Positions 15,739 through 23,658 of a DNA stretch of 45,654 bases are shown piece by piece. The stretch is from a bacterium (lineage in GTDB: Bacteria > Bacteroidota > Ignavibacteria > Kapaibacteriales > UBA2268). How positions within the stretch are numbered: position 1 is the first letter of the stretch; every line of letters starts with the position of its first letter. Below the pieces are notes generated by a model, which did not search any database, had not been told where the DNA came from, and saw only the letters and a list, made by a program, of their open reading frames with translations. The translations under genes were made by a program, and so were the position numbers. The stretch spans positions 1 to 45,654 of the forward strand of contig JAUIIX010000021.1 in the NCBI GenBank assembly GCA_030431515.1, read 5' to 3'.

Positions 15739-17757
15739 ATGATGAATAGAATTGAAGCAGAAGATAGATTATTAAAAACTTTTAAAATACCTAATTTCTA
15801 TGATGAACAATGGATAACTATTAGTAAAATACTTAATGGTGAAAAAGTTCTACTTATAGAAAAAACGGGCTTTGGTAAATCTTTATGCTTTCAATTTCCC
15901 GCCACTGTATTTGATGGATTGACAATAGTATTTTCCCCACTAATTTCTTTAATGAGAGACCAAGTAAAAAAATTAAATTCATTAGGAATAAACGCAAAAT
16001 GTATTAATAGCGAACAAACAATTGAAGAAAATAATCAAATAATAAATGAAGCTATTAATGGTAATCTTAAAATACTATATATCGCTCCGGAAAGACAAGA
16101 AAATAGCGAATGGTTAGAATCAACTTTAAAAATGAAAATAGCAATGGTCGTAGTTGATGAAGCTCATTGTATTTCTGTTTGGGGACATGACTTTAGGCCA
16201 TCATTTAAAAGGATAATTAATTTAGTTAAATTGTTACCTAAAGGGTTGCCAATCTTAGCTACTACTGCGACTGCAACAAAAAGAGTAGAAAATGATATAA
16301 TAGAACAAATTGGTGACAATATTATTTCAATTCGTGGTAACTTAATGAGAGATAATTTTAAATTATTTGTTATAAAAGTAAGTTCTGAAGATGAAAAAAT
16401 GATGTGGTTAGGCAGACATATTAATAGTTTCCCAGGTAACGGAGTTATTTACACTGGTACGAGGGTGAATACTGAAGTTTATGCTAATTGGTTTGAATAT
16501 TTAGGGATTTCATCTACTTCGTATAATGCAGGTTTAGATTCAGAATCAAGAGTTGAAATTGAAAATGGACTGATGAATAATAGATGGAAATGTATTATTT
16601 CTACAAATGCTTTAGGTATGGGAATAGACAAACCTGATATTAGATTTGTAATTCATACTCAAATACCTCAATCACTTATTCACTACTACCAAGAGATTGG
16701 TAGAGCTGGGAGAGATGGCGAAACTTCTTATGTTATTTTATTTTATAATCCGAAAGATAAAAGTTTACCTCAAGCATTTATTGAAGGTGCTAGACCATCA
16801 ATTAATAAATATGAAAAAGTTATAAGCACTATTAAAAAAGAGCTTCTTGGTGAAAGAGAATTAATGAAAGCTACTAATTTAAAATTAAACCAAGTTAGGG
16901 TAATTAAATCGGATTTAATTGAACAAGGAATTATTAGAGAAGTTTTATTAGGTAGAAGTAAAAAGTATGAATTTATACCAAAGTCAAAAAAATTAGATAA
17001 TGATGCTTTCGAGAAATTAAAGGAATCAAAGCTAAAAGACCTACAATCTATGATTGATTATGTTGAAGCAGAATCGCCAAGAATGAAGTTTATTTGCGAT
17101 TATTTAGGTGATAACAGTAAGCAAGAATATATTAATTGTGATAATACAAGTGAGAAAAAAATTAATGTTAAAATAAAACCTGAATGGGAAGAGAAACTAA
17201 AAGATTTTAGAGAAGATAAATTTCCGATATTAGAAGTGGAATCTAAGGGTTCAAAAATAGTTAATGGAATTGCTTCTTCGTTTTATGGAGTATCAGATGT
17301 TGGGAAACTAATATATAGTTCTAAATATGAAAATGGAGGGGATTATCCAGAAACACTTTTGAATTTGTTTGTAAAAGCGTATTCGAAAAATTATAAATAT
17401 GAAAATTTTGATGTAATTATTCACATACCGCCATCAATATCTGGTAATCTGGTTAGACATTTCGCATCAAAAGTTTCTAAAAAATTAAAAATACCTATTT
17501 CTCACGATTTAATTAAAATTAGAGAAACAAGGCAACAAAAGGAATTTGAAAATAATTATTTAAAAGCTGAAAATATTAGCGATGCCTTTGAATTTAAAAA
17601 CCCAACTCGTTTGAAAAACAAAAACATTTTACTAATTGATGATGTTTTTGATAGTGGGGTAACAATAAAGGAAGTTGGAAAGTATTTAAGTAAATTAGGT
17701 GTATCAAAAATAACACCTCTTGTAATTGCTAAAACAGTTGGGGGAGATGTATTATAA
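15739..17757 (+). CDS. RecQ-family helicase fused to ComF-like phosphoribosyltransferase
   Basis: 672 residues. The helicase half (~1-350) carries Walker A KTGFGKS (42-48), DEAHCISVWGHDFRPS (140-155), ATTATAT, the motif-V region (STNALGMGIDKPDIR) and motif VI (QEIGRAGRDG). A winged-helix-like part and a reduced RecQ zinc region (ICDYLGD...NCDN) follow. The carboxy third (~540-672) is ComF-like: PPSISGN, RETRQQKEF from R595, then the PRPP-binding loop IDDVFDSGVT (633-642). No HRDC domain is seen. RecQ unwinds DNA 3'-5'. ComFC-type proteins act in ssDNA uptake and recombination together with a helicase. A DprA-like gene starts 3 nt after the stop. Confidence 0.88.
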   Translation: MMNRIEAEDRLLKTFKIPNFYDEQWITISKILNGEKVLLIEKTGFGKSLCFQFPATVFDGLTIVFSPLISLMRDQVKKLNSLGINAKCINSEQTIEENNQIINEAINGNLKILYIAPERQENSEWLESTLKMKIAMVVVDEAHCISVWGHDFRPSFKRIINLVKLLPKGLPILATTATATKRVENDIIEQIGDNIISIRGNLMRDNFKLFVIKVSSEDEKMMWLGRHINSFPGNGVIYTGTRVNTEVYANWFEYLGISSTSYNAGLDSESRVEIENGLMNNRWKCIISTNALGMGIDKPDIRFVIHTQIPQSLIHYYQEIGRAGRDGETSYVILFYNPKDKSLPQAFIEGARPSINKYEKVISTIKKELLGERELMKATNLKLNQVRVIKSDLIEQGIIREVLLGRSKKYEFIPKSKKLDNDAFEKLKESKLKDLQSMIDYVEAESPRMKFICDYLGDNSKQEYINCDNTSEKKINVKIKPEWEEKLKDFREDKFPILEVESKGSKIVNGIASSFYGVSDVGKLIYSSKYENGGDYPETLLNLFVKAYSKNYKYENFDVIIHIPPSISGNLVRHFASKVSKKLKIPISHDLIKIRETRQQKEFENNYLKAENISDAFEFKNPTRLKNKNILLIDDVFDSGVTIKEVGKYLSKLGVSKITPLVIAKTVGGDVL

Positions 17758-17760
17758 TTT

Positions 17761-18693
17761 ATGATAAATGAAGCATCATACTGGATAACATTAGCCCATT
17801 TACCTGATTGGGGAAATTCAAAAATCAATAATTTAATAATTAAGTTTCATCATAATTATCAGATTTCTATTGATGAATTTTTTAATTTAGATGAACAGGT
17901 TTGGAGAAAAGAATATGAACTTGAAGAAAAGCAAATAATTGATTTAAAAAAAGCAAAAAGTGAAATTACAAATAATTCATTCATTGCTGAATCATTACTT
18001 AATCAAGGTTTTGAAATAATTCCTATTACTTTACCCGAATATTCTCAGACATTAAAGAGCAACTTAAAATCTAAATATTCTCCACCTATTTTATATATTA
18101 AAGGTAATAAATCGATTTTAAATGAAGAGTCAATCGCAATTGTAGGTTCGAGAGATGCCTCTAAAAATGCTTTATTATTTACAGATAATATTGCAAAAAA
18201 AGCAAGTATAGAGTCAAAAACGATAGTAAGTGGATTTGCAAAAGGTGTTGACAAAAAAGCATTAGATTCAGCAATTTCATATCATTGCAATAGTGTCATT
18301 GTGTTGCCACAAGGTATAATGACATTTACTTCTGGATATAAAGATTATTATAAACAAGTAGTTGATGGTGAACTTTTGATTTTAAGTACATTCTTTCCAA
18401 AATTGCCTTGGAAAGTTGAGTTAGCTATGGCTCGAAATCCTATTATTTATGGATTAGCAGATGAAATCTATGTTGCTGAGTCCTCTGAAAAAGGTGGTAC
18501 GTGGTCAGGAGTTATAGATGGACTAAAGAAAAATAGAAGAGTATTTGTTAGAATTCCTGAGGCAAATGAGAAAAATGCGAATAACATATTAATTGAAAAA
18601 GGTGCAATTCCTGTTGATATTAATGGTATTGAAACTCAAGCAAATCTCAAATTAGATGATGATAATTCAAACATTCAAACATCTATTTTTTAA
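17761..18693 (+). CDS. DprA/Smf-like DNA-processing protein
   Basis: 310 residues. DprA binds incoming ssDNA and loads RecA during transformation; the family belongs to the SLOG Rossmann superfamily. Visible: IAIVGSRDAS (VGSR at 128-131), IVSGFAKGVDKKALDSA (from 157), VIVLPQGI, LAMARNPIIYGLADEIYVAE, and the glycine-rich SSEKGGTWSG. These match the DprA core in order, though residues differ from housekeeping DprA (RDAS rather than the usual R.pS, GGTWSG for SGTL.T). No carboxy-terminal winged helix is apparent. It is translated just after the RecQ-ComF fusion, so the two products probably act together. It may be an accessory paralogue rather than the chromosomal dprA. Confidence 0.85.
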   Translation: MINEASYWITLAHLPDWGNSKINNLIIKFHHNYQISIDEFFNLDEQVWRKEYELEEKQIIDLKKAKSEITNNSFIAESLLNQGFEIIPITLPEYSQTLKSNLKSKYSPPILYIKGNKSILNEESIAIVGSRDASKNALLFTDNIAKKASIESKTIVSGFAKGVDKKALDSAISYHCNSVIVLPQGIMTFTSGYKDYYKQVVDGELLILSTFFPKLPWKVELAMARNPIIYGLADEIYVAESSEKGGTWSGVIDGLKKNRRVFVRIPEANEKNANNILIEKGAIPVDINGIETQANLKLDDDNSNIQTSIF

Positions 18694-18773
18694 TAATCTA
18701 TGGTTTCCATATTTTAATAATATATTTTTATTTAAAACGTTACTAATAATTATTTACAAAATAATTGATATAT

Positions 18774-18959
18774 ATGTCAAAAACTTTTACAGCAATTTAT
18801 GATAATGGAAAATTGATTTCATCTGAAATACCAGTTGATATTATTAAGTCAAAAGTTATTATTACATTTTTAGATGATGATGATGAATTTAATAATTTAT
18901 CAGAAACTACATTTGATGAATGGGATAATGAGTTAGATAAGGTCTATGATGAACTATAA
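18774..18959 (+). CDS. Antitoxin of MazF/PemK-type module
   Basis: 61 residues from the ATG at 18774 (MSKTFTAIYDNGKLI); a TTG 9 nt upstream is a weaker start. The amino part looks like a small beta-type domain and the carboxy part is strongly acidic (LDDDDEFNN, FDEWDNELDKVYDEL), the usual toxin-wrapping tail. It overlaps the toxin gene by about 14 nt. Role inferred from pairing and composition. Confidence 0.75.
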   Translation: MSKTFTAIYDNGKLISSEIPVDIIKSKVIITFLDDDDEFNNLSETTFDEWDNELDKVYDEL

Positions 18960-19284
18960 AAGATGGGAGATTGTTTTAGTAAACTTCCCCTTCACTGATT
19001 TTACTTCAACAAAAAAAAGACCAGCTTTAGTAATTTCTAATAATGATTTAAGATACTCTGATGACTTAGTAATTGCATTTATTACAAGCAATATCTTTTC
19101 ATTTGATGATAAAACTGATATATTTATTGATGATTGGAAAGATGCTGGACTTCCAAAAAATAGTTTGATTAGAATTAAATTAGCAACTATTAATAAAAAT
19201 ATAATAAATAAATCTTTAGGCACATTATCTTCAAATGATAAAACTAAATTTATAAGCTTATTTAATTTACATTTTGATTTTTAA
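18946..19284 (+). CDS. MazF/PemK-family endoribonuclease toxin
   Basis: 112 residues (or 111 from the second ATG). Family signature RWEIVLVNFPFTDFTSTKKR followed by PALVIS near the start, then IAFITSN, LPKNSLIRIKLATINK and LGTLSSNDK, the order seen in PemK/MazF toxins, which cut mRNA as dimers. The conserved Arg of the RPALVIS stretch and the Ser/Thr of ITS are present. Length is normal and the frame intact. It lies next to the RecQ-ComF/DprA pair and is convergent with the next gene, 11 nt away. Confidence 0.88.
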   Translation: MMNYKRWEIVLVNFPFTDFTSTKKRPALVISNNDLRYSDDLVIAFITSNIFSFDDKTDIFIDDWKDAGLPKNSLIRIKLATINKNIINKSLGTLSSNDKTKFISLFNLHFDF

Positions 19285-19295
19285 AACTAAACTCA

Positions 19296-19973
19296 TTATC
19301 TATACTGCTTCAAATCAATTTTAATTACATGTTTAGGATTTTCTATTTCTGATTTGTTAAGACGATATTTAATAAAGATAGTATCTTCTTTAAATTCATA
19401 ATCATAAAAAACATCTTCTTCATACAAAAAATTTTGAGATTCTACACTTTTATCAATTATTTCTTTTGGTATAGTAAGCTTATATTCTTTCAAAGTGTTA
19501 ATATTAAATATGACAAATTCATTTATTTCTTCTAAAAGATTTAATGATATAAAAAATGGGTATTTTGGATCAGAAGCAGTATAAACTCCTGTCCCTAATT
19601 CTTTAATCACTTCGCCCTTTGTTTTGTCATGAAGAATATATTCTCGATACCTTACACTCCCTGAACTTGGTTTACTTTCAAAGAGGATTGAATTTTTAAA
19701 TTCCTGATGAGATACGTATCCTAATCTACCAGTATAATTCATCCAATCTTTATCAAAACTTTCTAAAAGTATTCTATGTTCTTTATATTTGAATGTTAAC
19801 CATGAAGAATCACAGTTAAAACTCCAATAAATCATTGCCCCATTATCTAATATATCTGGTTCACAATCTATGTAATTATTATAAATGCTATCAGTTTCAC
19901 AAAAGCAGTCTTCTGATTTTAAATCAGAATAAGTTAGTAATAATAATATAGTAAGTAATAAATATTTAAACAT
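19296..19973 (-). CDS. Exported protein of unknown function
   Basis: 225 residues with a signal peptide (MFKYLLLTILLLLTYSDLKS) and no lipobox. The mature part opens with several Cys (EDCFCETDSIYNNYIDC) and holds many aromatic residues and beta-type alternation. The middle reads like a YxxH/RxY beta-sheet domain without a recognised family. It is probably periplasmic or secreted. It lies in an accessory island between toxin-antitoxin modules, 11 nt downstream of the broken PIN gene on the same strand. No function is proposed. Confidence 0.6.
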   Translation of the reverse strand: MFKYLLLTILLLLTYSDLKSEDCFCETDSIYNNYIDCEPDILDNGAMIYWSFNCDSSWLTFKYKEHRILLESFDKDWMNYTGRLGYVSHQEFKNSILFESKPSSGSVRYREYILHDKTKGEVIKELGTGVYTASDPKYPFFISLNLLEEINEFVIFNINTLKEYKLTIPKEIIDKSVESQNFLYEEDVFYDYEFKEDTIFIKYRLNKSEIENPKHVIKIDLKQYR

Positions 19974-19984
19974 GTTATGTTGGA

Positions 19985-20404
19985 TTATATTTTTTCAAAT
20001 AATAAACAGAAATCTTTAGCTGAAATAATTTTTGTATTTCTAAATTTATCAATAGTAAAATCATTATAATTTCCAGTTATTATATAATCTGCATTAAAAA
20101 CAAAAGCTAACTCTAAAAACTTATTATCACTTTTATCTTCTAAAATATCAATCTTTGTATTAGGTAAATATAAATCTGAATATTTGTACAAATATTTTAA
20201 AAATAAAATAGAATTGTCATAAAATTAATTATATTTTTGAAATTTATCTCTTGATAATACATTTAAATATTCTTCTAAGATATCAGAAGATAGACAAACT
20301 AAAACTCTTTCATTAAAAACAAAATCATTTATAATTTTAAAAGGGTAGGATTGTGAAATTAAAGCCGATATTATGACATTTGTATCAATTATTATTTTTA
20401 GCAT
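19985..20404 (-). pseudogene. PIN-domain toxin broken by one in-frame stop
   Basis: Read from the ATG at 20404-20402, the frame begins MLKIIIDTNVIISALIS, a typical PIN opening (COG1569-like), and reaches TAA at codon 60 (20225-20227). The same frame then continues without shift through FLKYLYKYSDLYLP, the acidic DKSDNKFLELA and ADYIITGNYNDF to a normal end at 19985. Ignoring that one codon gives a full 139-residue PIN toxin. The 68-residue downstream piece alone lacks the first catalytic Asp. Most likely a nonsense mutation that disarmed the toxin; a sequencing error or suppression are alternatives. Confidence 0.82.
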
Positions 20405-20612
20405 TTCTTACTTGCATAATTTCATAATTAATTTCCTCTTCTGAAAGATTACTTAGACCAGCTGATTTTGCTAATTTTATACTTTCTTTTAATGTGTTTT
20501 TTGCATTTACTAAATCTAACTTTTTAATTAAATCATTAAAATCCATAGGATTATTCTCAAAATTATACTTTTGGTAATCTTTTTCAGATATATTTATTTG
20601 TATTGTTTTCAT
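20385..20612 (-). CDS. Antitoxin of the broken PIN module
   Basis: 75 residues (MKTIQINISEKDYQKYNF...), ending in a Glu/Asn-rich helix (LSEEEINYEIMQVRNAK). It overlaps the first 20 nt of the PIN toxin frame, as expected of an antitoxin-toxin pair. The opening beta strand plus later helices resembles small ribbon-helix-helix or DUF2281-like antitoxins, without a firm match. The frame is intact although the toxin is disrupted. Confidence 0.7.
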   Translation of the reverse strand: MKTIQINISEKDYQKYNFENNPMDFNDLIKKLDLVNAKNTLKESIKLAKSAGLSNLSEEEINYEIMQVRNAKNNN

Positions 20613-20684
20613 TTTTTCCTCTTTTTAAATATCATAACGAACAAATTTATAAAAAATTTTAAGTATCATTCTAAACAGTTTAAT

Positions 20685-21161
20685 TTAATTGTTTGGTTCT
20701 TCAAAATTTATTGTATCACCATTTTCATTATACTCAATTATTATTTTTGGTTTTAAATCTATAAATTCTATATATCTTTTTATAGAACCAGATTTAAAAT
20801 AATCAATTATTTTATAATTTTTAATATTTCCATTAAAAAATGTTTCATTACTTAAAAAATTATTATCGTATTTTTTTAAAATACCAATATTATTTTCTAA
20901 AGTTTTCTTACCATTTGTATCCCAAGCAACTAAATCATTTGTAAAATTATCTTTAAACAAGTAAATAAAATTAGTATCTCCATTAGGGAATAACTTAAAG
21001 AAATAACTATTTTCAGCATTCTCAAAAGTTATGTCTAAATTTGAATCAAGATTAAAATATTTAATTTCTTTATTTGATTCAAAAAATTCAGATTTGTTTT
21101 GATTTCTATTACAACTATAAAGAAATACAAACACTACAAATATTATTATTTTAAACATCAC
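20685..21161 (-). CDS. Small lipoprotein of unknown function
   Basis: 158 residues with a signal peptide ending in lipobox LYSC (MMFKIIIFVVFVFLYSC), so probably an outer-membrane lipoprotein. The mature part is rich in Asn, Phe, Tyr and Lys. It contains short YFKSGSIKRYIEF and YNENGDTINF stretches that resemble the antitoxin-like MORN/'toxin-immunity' YwqK-type repeats, but only weakly. It begins 4 nt after the cca stop codon and so is probably read through from cca. Confidence 0.6.
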   Translation of the reverse strand: MMFKIIIFVVFVFLYSCNRNQNKSEFFESNKEIKYFNLDSNLDITFENAENSYFFKLFPNGDTNFIYLFKDNFTNDLVAWDTNGKKTLENNIGILKKYDNNFLSNETFFNGNIKNYKIIDYFKSGSIKRYIEFIDLKPKIIIEYNENGDTINFEEPNN

Positions 21162-21165
21162 TCCC

Positions 21166-22581
21166 TCACTTCTTATACTTCTCCACCCAAATATCTTTAT
21201 TATTAAGGAAATATTCTTTTGCGGCTTCGTATTCGTTTGGAATTATTCCTTCTAAGATTGCTTCTTCTATCTCTGTTTTTAGTTGACCAACAAGTCGTGA
21301 AGGAGGAATTTCGCAGATTTGCATAATTTCTTCACCTCTAACTGGAGATTGAAATTCTCTTAATTGGTCTTTCTCCTGAACTTCAGTTATTTTCTGGAAT
21401 ACATGCTCGTAATTGTTTTTGAATTTCTTTTCTTTTTCTTGGTTTTTAGTGGTAATGTCTGCCCTACACAATGTAAATAAATCTTGCAATTCATCACCTG
21501 CTTGAGCTGCCAATCTACGAATTGCTGAATCTGAGATTTCCTCATCTACAAGATGCATCGGTCTCTGGTGAAGTCTCACTAATTTTTCTACATAAGGTAG
21601 ATAATCCATTGGGAATTTCATATTACGGAAGATTTTCTTTTGCATTCTTGCTCCAACTTCCTCATGTCCGTGAAATGTCCATCCAATTCCTTTTATATAT
21701 TTTTTAGTTCTTGCTTTACCTATATCATGCATTAAAGCTGAAAACCTCAACCATAAATTATCAGTTTTATCTACAATATTATCAAGTACTTTAAGCGAGT
21801 GCCAAAATACATTTTTATGAAAAAACTTTTTTCCATTATCTTCTACTACATCACTTCCTTCGAGATAATGCAATTCGGGGAAAATATATTTAAGTAAACC
21901 TGTATTAAATAATATCCCTAATCCACGACTTGGATAGTCTGATGCAATAATCTTTAGAAATTCATCTGTTATGCGTTCTTGAGATATTATTTTAATTCTA
22001 TCGGCCATTTTAGAAATTGCATTAAATGACTCTTCTTCGATTTCAAAATTTAATTGTGCAGCAAATCGTGCTGCTCTCATCATCCGCAAAGGGTCGTCTG
22101 AATAAGTTGTGATTGGGTCGAGTGGTGTGCGTAATATCTTTTTATCTAAATCAATTAGCCCACCAAACATATCTACTAATTCGCCAAAATTTTCTTGATT
22201 AAGTGAACAAGCAAGTGTATTAACTGTAAAATCTCTTCTTTTTATATCGTCTTCAAAAGTACCTTCTGTTACAATTGGTTTACGACTTTTTTCATTATAT
22301 TCTTCTTTCCTAGTACCTACAAATTCAACAACAAAATCTCCAATAGGAACCATAGCAGTTCTGAATCTTTCATAAATTACAATTTTAGATTTAAAATGTT
22401 GACTAACTTTAGTTGCAAAATCAATAGAATCTCCAATTACAGTTATGTCAAAATCTTTTCTTTCTCGTTCTAAAAAATAATCTCGAACATAGCCACCAAC
22501 TACATATACTTTTATATTTTGCTCATCTGCTAACTTGCCAATTGAAATTAATATATTTTCTTTTATAGGAATATTATTCAT
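21166..22581 (-). CDS. cca: CCA-adding tRNA nucleotidyltransferase with HD domain
   Basis: 471 residues. Adds or repairs the 3' CCA of tRNAs. Nucleotidyltransferase head: VVGGYVRDYFLERERKDFDI (catalytic Asp pair DFDI), RRDFTVNTLA, and the neck DPLRMMRAARFAAQLNF. An HD domain follows, with ALMHDIGKA (H285-D286) and HGHEEVGARM, so it belongs to the HD-bearing class common in Bacteroidota. Length is normal and the frame intact. Divergent from the metH module, with a 59-nt gap. Confidence 0.93.
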   Translation of the reverse strand: MNNIPIKENILISIGKLADEQNIKVYVVGGYVRDYFLERERKDFDITVIGDSIDFATKVSQHFKSKIVIYERFRTAMVPIGDFVVEFVGTRKEEYNEKSRKPIVTEGTFEDDIKRRDFTVNTLACSLNQENFGELVDMFGGLIDLDKKILRTPLDPITTYSDDPLRMMRAARFAAQLNFEIEEESFNAISKMADRIKIISQERITDEFLKIIASDYPSRGLGILFNTGLLKYIFPELHYLEGSDVVEDNGKKFFHKNVFWHSLKVLDNIVDKTDNLWLRFSALMHDIGKARTKKYIKGIGWTFHGHEEVGARMQKKIFRNMKFPMDYLPYVEKLVRLHQRPMHLVDEEISDSAIRRLAAQAGDELQDLFTLCRADITTKNQEKEKKFKNNYEHVFQKITEVQEKDQLREFQSPVRGEEIMQICEIPPSRLVGQLKTEIEEAILEGIIPNEYEAAKEYFLNNKDIWVEKYKK

Positions 22582-22640
22582 TTTTGTTAAATTTACTTTT
22601 TAAGAATTACAAATTTAAGATATATTTTTGAAAGGGAAAG

Positions 22641-23648
22641 ATGAGTAAATTAAAAGAATTGCAACATGAGTTAAGTCAAAGGATTATGTTTATCGATGGT
22701 GCAATGGGTACAATGATTCAAAAGTACGATTTAACTGAAAGTGATTTTAGAGGAGAAAGATTTAAAGATTACGACAAATCTGACCTAAGAAATAACAATG
22801 ATTTGTTAACATTAACACAGCCACAAATTATTAAAGAAATTCACAAGCAATTTTTGAATGCAGGTGCTGATATTATAGAAACAAACACTTTTAATGCTAA
22901 CCCTTTTTCTATGGCGGACTATAAATTAGAAGATTTAGTTTATGAACTTAACCTTGAATCTGCTAAGTTAGCAAGGCAAGCAGTTGAAGAAGTATATCTT
23001 ACCGATAATTCGAGACAACGTTACGTTGCTGGTGCATTAGGACCAACAAGTCAAACTGCAACTTTATCACCTGATGTAAATGACCCTGGATTTAGAAAAG
23101 TAAGTTTTGATGATTTAAAATATGGATATATAGAGCAACTTAAAGGACTTCTTGACGGTAATGTTGATATTATTTTGATTGAAACAGTCTTTGATACTTT
23201 GAATTGCAAAGCGGCTATTGCTGCAGTTTCTGAAATATTTAATGAAAGAAATATTGAACTACCTGTGATGATTTCTGGTACTATTGTAGATCAAAGTGGT
23301 AGAACCTTGTCAGGGCAAACAGTTGAAGCATTTTATATTTCTGTAGCGCATTGCCCTAATTTATTGAGTGTTGGGTTAAATTGTGCTTTGGGCTCATCAC
23401 AAATGAGACCTCATATTCACGATTTATCCAATATTTCCGATAGATTTACTTCTTTATACCCTAATGCAGGACTACCAAATGAGTTTGGTGGATATGATGA
23501 AAGTCCAGAGTATATGGCTGAGCAAATTGAGACTTATGCTAAAGCTAACTATGTGAATATAGTTGGTGGTTGTTGCGGTACTACTCCTGAACATATCAAT
23601 GCAATTTATAATAAAGTGAAAGATTACAAACCAAGAGTAATTGGATAA
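22641..23648 (+). CDS. metH: Methionine synthase homocysteine-binding module (split MetH)
   Basis: 335 residues, only the first domain of cobalamin-dependent methionine synthase (full MetH ~1200). This TIM barrel binds and activates homocysteine through Zn. Visible: IMFIDGAMGTMIQKY, ETNTFNANPFSM, SGTIVDQSGRTLSGQT, and the Zn ligands in GLNCALGSSQM (Cys) and GGCCGTTPEHI (two Cys). Bacteroidota commonly encode the Hcy module separately from the folate/cobalamin part, which is not next to it here; the following gene is recN. GAAAGGGA lies before the ATG. Confidence 0.9.
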   Translation: MSKLKELQHELSQRIMFIDGAMGTMIQKYDLTESDFRGERFKDYDKSDLRNNNDLLTLTQPQIIKEIHKQFLNAGADIIETNTFNANPFSMADYKLEDLVYELNLESAKLARQAVEEVYLTDNSRQRYVAGALGPTSQTATLSPDVNDPGFRKVSFDDLKYGYIEQLKGLLDGNVDIILIETVFDTLNCKAAIAAVSEIFNERNIELPVMISGTIVDQSGRTLSGQTVEAFYISVAHCPNLLSVGLNCALGSSQMRPHIHDLSNISDRFTSLYPNAGLPNEFGGYDESPEYMAEQIETYAKANYVNIVGGCCGTTPEHINAIYNKVKDYKPRVIG

Positions 23649-23658
23649 ATTTTAAAAT

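Noticed and set aside
22600-22640. TATTTTTG box just before the metH module as a promoter
   Set aside because: It matches the Bacteroidota -10, but no TTTG lies ~19 nt upstream and it would place the transcript start almost on the ribosome site.
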